NCBI GenBank assembly: GCA_003565035.1
Contig: PXDP01000131.1
Coordinates: forward strand, 1-22,826
From: PVC group bacterium
Lineage (GTDB): Bacteria; Verrucomicrobiota; Kiritimatiellia; SS1-B-03-39; UBA6053
Length of the DNA: 22,826 nucleotides
Direction of reading: 5' to 3'
Each line of letters starts with the position of its first letter. The first letter of the stretch is position 1. This document shows positions 15,440 through 22,826 of this stretch, one piece after another. The translations under genes were made by a program, and so were the position numbers. The notes under the pieces are model-generated. The model made no database searches, was not told the DNA's origin, and worked only from the letters and a program-made list of their open reading frames with translations.

Positions 15440-16696
15440 ATGCCCAACTCTCTTTCTGCTTCAAACCTTTGGAAAGCCCTCGGGCCCGGAATCCTGGTTG
15501 CCTGCGCCGCCGTCGGCGGGTCGCATCTGGTCTGGTCCACCCGAGCGGGTGCGGAATTCGGCTGGCAGCTGCTCGGACTGGTGCTCCTGGCCAATCTGCT
15601 GAAATATCCCTTCTTTCTCTACGGACAGCGCTACACGGCGGTCACCGGGGAAAGTCTGCTGGCCGGGTATCGGCGCAAGGGCATGGTGTATGTCTGGATT
15701 TTTCTGGCGATCAATCTTCTCACCGGCACCATCAATATCGCCGGCGTCGGCATGCTCAGCGGCGCCCTGCTGGCGGGCTATGGCATCACTGCGGTTTCGG
15801 TGCAGGCCCTCAGCATCCTGCTGATTGCAATTTGCGCGGGGCTTCTGTTCCTCGGCCATTACAAACTGCTCGACGGCCTTGCCAAAGTGATCATCTCCTT
15901 TCTGGCGGTCGGCACCCTGGCGGCCGTGCTGCTGGCCATTCCCAACCGTCCGGAGATCGCGGCCGACTTCACCGCACCCAGCCCCTACACCTGGACCTCC
16001 TTCGCATTTCTCGTCACCCTGCTGGGTTGGATGCCCGCGCCGATTGACCTCTCGGCCTGGTCCTCCCTGTGGATGTTCAGCCGGGAAAAACAGACCGGCC
16101 ACTTCGCCACCGTCAAAGAAACCAGCATCGATTTCTACATAGGCTACGGGGCCGCCACCGTGCTGGCCGTCCTGTTCGTGGCGCTGGGTGCTCTGGTCAT
16201 GCACGGCACCGGCGAAGGCTTTTCCGAAAGCGGCATCGGCTTTTCTCAGCAATTGGTGAGCCTCTACACCGCCACCATCGGCCCCTGGTCGCAATGGCTG
16301 ATTCTCACCGCCGCCTTTGTCACCATGTTCAGCACCACCCTGACCTGTCTGGACGGATACCCCCGCTCGCTGGCCGCCTGCTGCACACTCCTGAAGGATC
16401 TCCCCGCAAAACGCTTTTCCCAAATTCAGAACCTGTGGATTCTGCTCTCCACCCTGCTGGCGGCGGCGGTCATTCATTTTTATGTGCGAAATCTGCTGCA
16501 ACTGCTCAGCTTTGCCGCCGTAGTCTCCTTCCTGACTTCCCCCATTCTCGCCTGGATCAACTACAAGGTGATGACCGGACCGAACGTCCCCGAATCCGAA
16601 CGCCCCGGCCCGGTGCTCAAAACCCTCAGCGCCCTGGGCATGGCCTTCTTTGTCCTCATGACCCTTGGATACGCCTATGTGACCTTTTTCCGCTGA
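15440..16696 (+). CDS. Nramp-family transporter with altered metal-binding motif
   Basis: This 418-aa integral membrane protein has about eleven hydrophobic segments and the Nramp/SLC11 fold signature. The N-terminal ALGPGILVACAAVGGSHL aligns with the TM1 region. Canonical Mn/Fe carriers have DPGN there, but this protein has GGSH at residues 26-29. TM6 reads WMPAPID (197-203) where canonical members have an MPH-type motif, so Met198 is kept but the following residue differs. Nramp-related proteins lacking the Asp and Asn ligands are known, including NRMT magnesium transporters. The substrate here is therefore open, and calling it MntH would be wrong. It has its own upstream region and is convergent with lpxB, 5 bp from that gene's end. 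Confidence 0.85.
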   Translation: MPNSLSASNLWKALGPGILVACAAVGGSHLVWSTRAGAEFGWQLLGLVLLANLLKYPFFLYGQRYTAVTGESLLAGYRRKGMVYVWIFLAINLLTGTINIAGVGMLSGALLAGYGITAVSVQALSILLIAICAGLLFLGHYKLLDGLAKVIISFLAVGTLAAVLLAIPNRPEIAADFTAPSPYTWTSFAFLVTLLGWMPAPIDLSAWSSLWMFSREKQTGHFATVKETSIDFYIGYGAATVLAVLFVALGALVMHGTGEGFSESGIGFSQQLVSLYTATIGPWSQWLILTAAFVTMFSTTLTCLDGYPRSLAACCTLLKDLPAKRFSQIQNLWILLSTLLAAAVIHFYVRNLLQLLSFAAVVSFLTSPILAWINYKVMTGPNVPESERPGPVLKTLSALGMAFFVLMTLGYAYVTFFR

Positions 16697-16701
16697 GCCG
16701 C

Positions 16702-17829
16702 TCAGGGAAAAAACCGCTCCAGCATGGCCCGAACCGGTGCCATCCCTCCCTCGTCGGCAACAAGCCGTTCCCGCACCTCCGCCAAATCCGCAAGCATTTC
16801 GCGGCGCGCCGGCGTGTCCTCCAGCAAAGGCCCCACCCCGTCCGCCAACGCCTCCGGCGTGGCCGCGTGCTGGATGTACTCCGGACAAATCTCCCGCTCC
16901 GCAATCAGATTCACCATCCCGATGTATTTGACCTTCACCAGCCGCTTGCCGATCGCATAGGTCATTGCCGAGGTTTTGTACACCACCAGCATCGGGGTCC
17001 CAAGCAGCGCCGTTTCCAGCGTGGCCGTGCCGGAAGTGACCAGCGCCGCGTCCGCGCCTTTGACCAGGGCCCGGGTTTTGCCGACCACCAGCTCCACCGC
17101 CTCAGCCCCCGCCATTCCCCCCAGCATGTCCCGCATCTGCTCCGCCAGCGCTTCCGTGGCCGCCGCCACCCGGATCTGCAAATCCGGCCGTTCTTTCTTC
17201 AGCCGCAGCGCCGCCGCCGCCATCGGCGGAAACAGCCGCTGAATCTCCTGAATCCGGCTGCCGGGCAGCAACGCCAGTTTTGGCCCCTCCCCCCAGTCCG
17301 GATCCGCCACCACCGCCACCGTCTCCTCCACCATCGGATGCCCGAAATATCCCGCATCCAGTCCCGTGCCCTCAAACAGCGGCGGTTCAAACGGGAAAAT
17401 ACAAATCAACTGATCCAGCACCTTCGCCATTTTGGGAATGCGCGACTGCTTCCAGGCCCAGACCTGCGGACAGATGTACTGCACCGTCGGTATCCCCAAA
17501 TCCCGCACCGCTTTGGCAAAGCGCAAATTGAAACCCGGATAATCGATCAGCAAAATAAGATCCGGCGGCTCCCGGTGCACCCGGGCCTCCAGCGCGTCAA
17601 AAATTCTCCGGAAATAGCCGTAGTGCTTCAGCACCTCCACCAGCCCCATTACCGACAGATCGCGGGTGTGCTCGATCACCTCCATGCCCTCCGCCGCCAG
17701 GGCATCCCCGCCAAAGCCCCAGGCCTTCACCGAAGGCACCCGCGTTTTCAGACTCCGCAGCAGCCGGGCCGCATGCAGATCGCCCGACATCTCTCCCGCC
17801 AGAATCAACACCGTCAAGGTCTCAGACAT
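16702..17829 (-). CDS. lpxB: lipid-A-disaccharide synthase
   Basis: This 375-aa GT19 glycosyltransferase joins UDP-2,3-diacylglucosamine and 2,3-diacylglucosamine 1-phosphate to make the lipid A disaccharide at the inner membrane. Signatures are ILAGEMSGDLHAARLL at the N-terminus, GFGGDALAAEGME, ILLIDYPGFNLRFAK, YICPQVWAWKQSRI, LLPGSRIQEIQRLFP and TSGTATLETALLGTPMLVVYK. The frame is open further upstream, but that extension lies inside lpxI and is not family-like. ATG at 17829 overlaps the lpxI stop by 8 bp, which indicates coupled translation. The order lpxI-lpxB makes metabolic sense because LpxI produces an LpxB substrate. Confidence 0.94.
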   Translation of the reverse strand: MSETLTVLILAGEMSGDLHAARLLRSLKTRVPSVKAWGFGGDALAAEGMEVIEHTRDLSVMGLVEVLKHYGYFRRIFDALEARVHREPPDLILLIDYPGFNLRFAKAVRDLGIPTVQYICPQVWAWKQSRIPKMAKVLDQLICIFPFEPPLFEGTGLDAGYFGHPMVEETVAVVADPDWGEGPKLALLPGSRIQEIQRLFPPMAAAALRLKKERPDLQIRVAAATEALAEQMRDMLGGMAGAEAVELVVGKTRALVKGADAALVTSGTATLETALLGTPMLVVYKTSAMTYAIGKRLVKVKYIGMVNLIAEREICPEYIQHAATPEALADGVGPLLEDTPARREMLADLAEVRERLVADEGGMAPVRAMLERFFP

Positions 17830-18649
17830 CTTCCGTCCGTCCTTTCTCCGACACCACCGCCACCGCGATGCCCAGCCGGTCCGCCCCCGAGACAAAGCGT
17901 TCCCGTTCCAGCACCACCGCATGACCCGCCTCCAGTGCCAGACACGAACACCCCGCCTTTTGCAGGCTCTGCAGCGTCCGCATACCCACCACCGGAATAT
18001 CAAAGCGCATGTCATGCGCCGGCTGGGCCACTTTCACCACCACCCCGCCTTTGCCGCCCACCTTTCCAGCCCGGCGGATCATCTGATCCGTCCCCTCAAA
18101 GCCCTCCACCGCAATCACCGTGCCTCGCTTAATCACCACCGCCTGACCCGCCTTGTACGCCGCCGACACTTTCGCCAGTTCAAACCCCTGCCGGATATCC
18201 GCCCATTCCTCCGGTGAGGGTTCCCGAGCGGTCAGCACACCTTCTTTGGGCATACGCGACTCCATAAAACGCCCGGCGTGGGACAAGGTCACCCCAAGCG
18301 TGGCCAGCTCCTCCCCCACCGCCCCGAAAATCGTATCCGCATTGCGGCGGGGCAGCGAAGCCAGCAAGGCCCGCATCGGCGCATCCAGACGGGTCATGAA
18401 CAAATTCGACGGCTTGATCTGACCCGCCATCACGGCCTCCTCCACCTCCAAATCCTTCACCGCCTCCAGCAGCGAGCGCAAATGCCCCACATACACCCAG
18501 CGGAGTTCATCCACAACTTTCGCCAATTCCCGCCGGGTTTCCCCCCGGAAACCCACCGCCACCACACGCTCCCCCCTCGCCGCGCGGGCGCTTTCCGCCA
18601 GCTCAACCGGATACACCCCCCGTCCCGCCAAAATGCAAATCGATTTCAT
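17822..18649 (-). CDS. lpxI: UDP-2,3-diacylglucosamine pyrophosphatase, LpxI type
   Basis: This 275-aa protein hydrolyses UDP-2,3-diacylglucosamine to 2,3-diacylglucosamine 1-phosphate and UMP. It is the LpxI alternative to LpxH. The family start (CILAGRGVYPVELAESAR) is present. Other recognisable parts are MAGQIKPSNLF, GVTLSHAGRFM, IAVEGFEGTDQMIRRAG and VKVAQPAHDMRFDIPVVGMRT, with a conserved Asp in DMRFD. ATG at 18649 is chosen over a TTG at 18748, because the extra 33 residues would run through a terminator-like hairpin and do not look like the family. The gene heads the lpxI-lpxB operon. An intrinsic-terminator-like structure lies in its leader. Confidence 0.93.
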   Translation of the reverse strand: MKSICILAGRGVYPVELAESARAARGERVVAVGFRGETRRELAKVVDELRWVYVGHLRSLLEAVKDLEVEEAVMAGQIKPSNLFMTRLDAPMRALLASLPRRNADTIFGAVGEELATLGVTLSHAGRFMESRMPKEGVLTAREPSPEEWADIRQGFELAKVSAAYKAGQAVVIKRGTVIAVEGFEGTDQMIRRAGKVGGKGGVVVKVAQPAHDMRFDIPVVGMRTLQSLQKAGCSCLALEAGHAVVLERERFVSGADRLGIAVAVVSEKGRTEDV

Positions 18650-18674
18650 AAACAACCCCATGCCAGAGCCACCC

Positions 18675-18719
18675 AAAAAAACAAGCCCGCTTCCGCACCG
18701 CACGTTGACTGACGGGCTT
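18675..18719 (-). terminator. intrinsic-terminator-like hairpin in the lpxI leader
   Basis: On the minus strand AAGCCCG (18719-18713) pairs with CGGGCTT (18689-18683) over a 23-nt loop. One G and then seven T (18681-18675) follow. lpxI starts only about 25 nt later. The nearest gene on the other side (18825) points away, so no upstream minus-strand gene needs a terminator here. It is either an attenuator in the lpxI-lpxB 5' leader or the end of a short RNA. A perfect AAAGGAG stands just before the stem without a start codon at the right distance. Confidence 0.55.
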
Positions 18720-18824
18720 ACTCCTTTCAAGATCCATAATTTATTCAAAATGAAATTGCCAAATTACATTTATGGCGATTGAAAAGAGGAGACGTTCTCA
18801 CTCCATGCATGTGGCTCCCCGAAT

Positions 18825-19472
18825 ATGAAAACACCGAATCGTTTTACCTTCCTTTTTTGTCTGCACCTCATCAGCAAAAGAATTCTTTATGTAAACCGAA
18901 ACCGCTTTTCTGCAGGATGCATCCTGCTTTGCGTGCTTTCAGGTCTGCATATCCCTGCGGCGGACACCCCGCTCAGACTGGGCCTTTTGCCGGTGACATC
19001 CGATGTTCAGGCGGGCTGGGAGCTGGCGAACGTCGAACTGCTGACCCGTCCGGATTTGGAAGGGGTCGAGCGGGAACGGCTGACCTCGGTGATGAACGAA
19101 CTCCGGCTTCAGGCTGCCGGAATGACCCCGGAAGACACTTTTTTGCTGGGACGGCAGGTCCGGGCTGACGGTCTGTTGCGCTTCCAGCGGGTCAGTGAAA
19201 AAGGCAAACCGGTTTGGGTGCTGTCCCTGAGCGCGGTGACGCCGGGGGCAATTCTGGCCATGGAGAGACTGGAGCGTCTGCCGCCGGATCCGGCCATTCT
19301 GGCGGATTTCGTGGTATCATTTACCGAAAGGCACCTTGCCAAGCTTCGGATTCCCGCCGACGAGTTGCAGGCGGTGACCCTGCTGCCGGCGCGGCTGGAC
19401 CGGCTGCAGATGGATACGCTCGATCTGGAGGCGAGGATGAGCCGTCATTTTGCGCACCGCCTTTCGCAATAG
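18825..19472 (+). CDS. CsgG-like N-terminal part of a giant secreted protein, ended by an in-frame TAG
   Basis: The 215 codons begin with a hydrophobic export signal in two stretches (FTFLFCLHLI and CILLCVLSGL, with IPAADT as a possible cleavage site). Residues about 48-190 look like the CsgG/curli-assembly-type fold seen in large PVC proteins (LGLLPVTSD, ELLTRPDLEGVERERLTSVM, LLGRQVRADGLLRFQRV). TAG at 19470-19472 stops the frame after HRLSQ. The very same frame stays open to the window end, and the family-like text resumes at once (RIALLDREDLGDFLF). This segment is thus the 5' part of one larger gene. The start has no good Shine-Dalgarno; 18825 is the only in-frame ATG before the signal sequence. 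Confidence 0.7.
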   Translation: MKTPNRFTFLFCLHLISKRILYVNRNRFSAGCILLCVLSGLHIPAADTPLRLGLLPVTSDVQAGWELANVELLTRPDLEGVERERLTSVMNELRLQAAGMTPEDTFLLGRQVRADGLLRFQRVSEKGKPVWVLSLSAVTPGAILAMERLERLPPDPAILADFVVSFTERHLAKLRIPADELQAVTLLPARLDRLQMDTLDLEARMSRHFAHRLSQ

Positions 19473-22400
19473 CCCCGGATCGCCCTGCTGGACAGGGAGG
19501 ACCTCGGAGATTTTCTCTTTGATCAATTTTTCACCCGGGACGCGGACGGCTCCTTCTGGTCCAGTGCGGCGGTACTGAGTTTCCGGGTGGCCCCGGCTGA
19601 AGGCAATGCGGATCTGTTTCAGTTCACAGCTGAGATCGCCCGGCCCGGGCAGGGTGTACAGCGGGTGGAGGGAAGCTCCGGGCCGCTTTCCGAATGGGAA
19701 ACCCATCTGGATGCTCTGGCCCGTCAGGTCCTTACCAAGCTGAACGCTGAAGCGGAGCCCGGTGAGGATCCGCATTTGCAGGAGGAGGCGGCACGGCTGG
19801 CGGAACTGGCCATGCGGTTTTACGCCTTCGATCCGGACCGGGCCCTGCGCTTTGCCGATACCGCATGGATGATGGGAAACCGGGGACGGGATGTGATGAT
19901 CATCCGCACCCAAACCCGTCTGCAGGACTTATTTCTCTCACCCCGCGAACCCAAACGTCATCAACTGACTGGCGTGCCACCAACCCTGATGCGGGAGAGC
20001 TTTTTTCCCGGGATCGAGCAAAAATACGGGAAGCCGCCTCCGGTCGCCCTGTTGGCAGGCATGCTCGGTGAGGTCACCGCCATGCAGCAGGATATTCTGC
20101 GCGGAGTTGATCAGTGGTCCGCCGAGCCCCGCGGCTGGATTGCGCTCAAAACCGCGATGCTTCATGCGGTGACGATCCAGTGGGAGGCCTCTCAGCATCC
20201 GCAGTGGGAAAGCCTCCTGCCCTCAGCACGCCGCAATGCGGAGATGCTCCGGCGGGGTATCGTCTGGCTGAAAGAGAACAACCAGTACCGGAACTTGTTT
20301 CTGGTGGAGGGCATTGCCCACAATATTGATCTGATCTGGGAAGAGCCTGACAGCTATTACGCCGTCATTCTTGAAGGCCTCCAGTCGGAAAAATTTCACG
20401 CCAACCAGGTTGCCCGGCTGCGGGCACTGAGTCCGGGGGCCAGGAGCCGCCTTTCCGGTCAGCCCGAAGCAGAGTGGGAAGCGGCCAGAAAAGAGGCCCT
20501 GGACATCCTGGCGGCCCGCGAGGACTTCGTCTCCCGAATGTTGATGGCCCACATGCAGGCGGCCGGGGAGGATCCGCTGTTTGCGGACCTGGCTCCGGAA
20601 GCCTTTGAACGCCAGCTGGGGCTGCTCGCCGGCGAAGCGCTCCTCCACAGGGATTCCGAAAGCGGACACCAGGCCCTGTCGCAGATTCTTTTGCTTGCGG
20701 ACCGGCTGAATGAAACCCGTCCGGGCATCCGGGGCCGGATTGCCGCAGGCGGATTTGATCTGGTGCTGGAGGAACTCAGCCGAATTCTGCCTCCTGAGAC
20801 CGCACCCTCCCGGCGGGACCGCGAACATCAACGGGTGGCCAGTGCCCTGTCAAATGCCTACTGGCATTTTCAGGAGGAACTGTTTCTGACGATGCCGGAG
20901 GAGCGACGCCTGAACATTCTCAGGGGCATGGGTTCCTCCCGAGTGGATGAGGTGAACTCCCTGCTCTATCCCATGGTGCAGAACGCCCGGGAATGGCTGG
21001 AGATTTCCGGCCACCCCCTGCCGCCGCGCCATCCGGCTCCGGCAGAAATCCGCCTGCTGACCCCGGTGGAATCCCAAACAGTATCAAGCCGCTTCGTTCC
21101 GCCGCCGGGACATTCCGTGGATTTCAGCGGCGACGGTGTCCGCCGGGGCGTGGTAATGAAAGGAAACGGCCTGCACTGGGCCTGGGATCTCCGGGCCCTG
21201 CGGCTGTACGGAGTGGACCCTGAAGGCGAACTTCCGACCGTCACCGTGGATCTGCCCGCTCCGCAGACGCCTGGGGATGCTCTGTACCGGCACTGCCTTT
21301 ATCCCGTCCGCGTGGAAGGCGACTGGGCTCTGTTCCATGCACAGATTCCCTTTCCCGGCCGGGGCCGCTTCTATGCGCTCCGTATTTCCGACGGAACAGG
21401 CTACGAACATTTTATCGACACCGGGGAGCCTCGCAAATTTGATCCGCTGCTCCTCGGATATACCGCCCTGCCCTTTGGCGGGCATATCCGCGGCGATCAC
21501 TACATCTACAGCCCGGTCACCACAGCGGGAACCGGACCCGCCACCTCAAAACCCAGCGACCGGATCTACCGCCTCAATTTAATTACCGGCGAACGCCACC
21601 TGCTCAGTGCCAAAGATGAAAAAGGTCCCCTGCCCGGCTCTGAAAATCCGCCGGGCACCACGGGACATCTGGTGCCCTGGGGGCCGGAGGATTCAGCGAT
21701 CATCCGCTTTCAGCATAACCGGAGACGCAAAACGCTGAGTCTGCAGGTGGATCTCTATCGGGCCGCCGAAGGAGTCTGGGAACGGGAGGTCATCGATATG
21801 AATGAACTCGCAGACGCATACGCGGATGGCTCCATTCTCAATGTCGCACTGAGCGAAGTGGATCCCCGTTTTGTGCTTCTCTGCGGCAGCACGGTGCTGG
21901 ATCTCAATGAAGGCGGGATCGCGGATCCCTACCTCGCGCGGGCAGACCGGGTGCATATGGACCCGGACACGCTGGAAGCCTATGTCACCCGGGAGGAGGA
22001 GACGGGAACGGTCCGTTACGTATTTGAAAACCCGCCTTGGGATCAGAATGCGCGGGCCCTCTTTTTAGGGGACAGACTTTTAATTCAGGGGACGGAAGCA
22101 GTTCAAACCTTTCATCTAAACCCCACCGCCGTCCCCGGGGACGAAACGCCGGCCGGATTACGGGTCAGGGCCATGGCGGGCGATGCTGAAGCGGCATATC
22201 GTCTGACCGTTGAAGCCCTCGACATCGACGAGATCCCCCGAGCCTTTTTCTGGTGCCGCCGGGCGGCGCGGGCCGGATATCCCGGGGCCGATTCATTGAT
22301 GGCCCTCTTTTTTCTCAGTGGCCGCCTGCCCCACACGCAACAGCGCATCCATGGCGAATTGTCCCCTCCCTGGATCAAACGGGCACTCGATCAGAACGAT

Positions 22401-22826
22401 CCCTGGGGCTGGTATGCCCTCCACGCGCTGCGGACAGGTCCGCCCCAGGCCCCGCCACATCCTCCCTGGGATGCCGGACCGGAAGGGGTTATGTTCGCGG
22501 CGGCAAAAGGCGGGGTAGTTCCTGCGCTTCATTACGTGGCCGTCAATTCGGTCCGCAACCAACCCGGCCGGGCCCTCGCGGCCATGCGGGCGGTGGACGC
22601 CCTCGAGGCAGAACGGACCGCCCGTGGCGAACCGCCCCCTCCGCATATCCGACTCCTGGAGGAAAGCACCTTTCAGCGCCGCTTTCCTGTCCGGCCTTTC
22701 GGTCAGTTTGCTTCTGCAGAAGCGCTGATGAACCGGATGCCCCCCGATAAACAGCGCGAAGCCGCCCGGCTGGCCGACAAGGAAACCTTCCCCACCTCTC
22801 TTCCATTCCATGGAGACACATCCGAA
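19473..22826 (+). CDS. continuation of the giant CsgG-like/Sel1-repeat protein, right end cut by window edge
   Basis: The frame of the preceding segment continues without any further stop for 1,118 codons to the edge. It first completes the CsgG-like region (RIALLDREDLGDFLFDQFF, then a beta-rich stretch). A long helical region follows (about 19750-20990), then a beta-rich, possibly propeller-like region (about 21090-22110). Sel1/TPR-type repeats come last (GDAEAAYRLTVEALDIDEIPRAFFWCRRAARAGYPGADSLMALFFLSG from 22173). The first in-frame alternative starts are GTG at 19587 and ATG at 19812, both inside the conserved part, so independent translation seems unlikely. Whether the gene is dead, read through or misread at one base is unresolved. 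The function is unknown; an envelope or periplasmic role is inferred from the signal peptide upstream. Confidence 0.75.

Noticed and set aside
16684..16710. Hairpin CTGAG-CCG-CTCAG between the Nramp and lpxB ends as a bidirectional terminator
   Set aside because: The stem is only 5 bp, and the A/T-runs are on the wrong sides for termination in either direction.
15461..16888. 475-aa minus-strand ORF
   Set aside because: Antisense shadow of the Nramp gene; no family pattern.
16069..18132. 687-aa plus-strand ORF
   Set aside because: It overlaps the Nramp 3' part out of frame and is antisense to lpxB and part of lpxI, both strongly recognised.
18825..22826. Genome-wide reassignment of TAG to a sense codon
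   Set aside because: TAG is the natural end of the two secreted-protein genes at 635 and 1829, so it works as stop here.

Overview
The window reads as chromosomal DNA of a Gram-negative bacterium from the PVC group, most likely Kiritimatiellota or a relative in Verrucomicrobiota. This placement is inferred. It rests on an LL-diaminopimelate aminotransferase (DapL), the lipid A genes lpxI-lpxB (which imply an outer membrane), a XylR-type regulator beside a giant secreted heparinase-like protein with PKD domains, a RAYT-type transposase, and a very large CsgG-like/Sel1-repeat protein. The DNA is GC-rich with strong third-position bias, so many long antisense ORFs are shadows.

Layout. Positions 1-470 (minus) hold the 5' part of a RAYT/IS200-like transposase, followed by two AT-rich palindromes. 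Positions 635-8371 (minus) are a two-gene operon for secreted carbohydrate-active or adhesive proteins: a 2180-aa heparinase-like protein with seven PKD domains, PA14 and discoidin modules, then a 391-aa Calx-beta protein. A XylR-like (LacI sensor plus AraC HTH) regulator diverges from it at 8545. The shared intergenic region carries three copies of the palindrome TTCCGATCATCGGAA spaced exactly 31 bp apart. Housekeeping genes follow: hemY (plus), fabB (minus, overlapping the hemY 3' end) and dapL (plus).

Positions 13785-14746 hold a Phd/YefM-RelE toxin-antitoxin pair, a single-cluster ferredoxin and a 54-aa membrane protein. Next come two more copies of the same palindrome, again 31 bp apart, directly before a YhcH/YjgK/YiaL-family gene. 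A divergent Nramp-family transporter follows. It converges on lpxI-lpxB (minus), whose leader contains an intrinsic-terminator-like hairpin. The right end (18825 to the edge) is one continuous reading frame of more than 1,300 codons broken by a single in-frame TAG at 19470.

Themes. The 31-bp phased palindromes at two separate loci, one beside the lyase/regulator pair and one before a sugar-handling gene, suggest a shared regulon or an organised repeat family. Three genes (hemY, the antitoxin, the ferredoxin) have a -10 hexamer ending exactly 6 nt before the ATG and no Shine-Dalgarno, so they are predicted to be leaderless. The most unusual protein-level observations are the Nramp homologue lacking the DPGN metal-binding motif and the interrupted giant gene.
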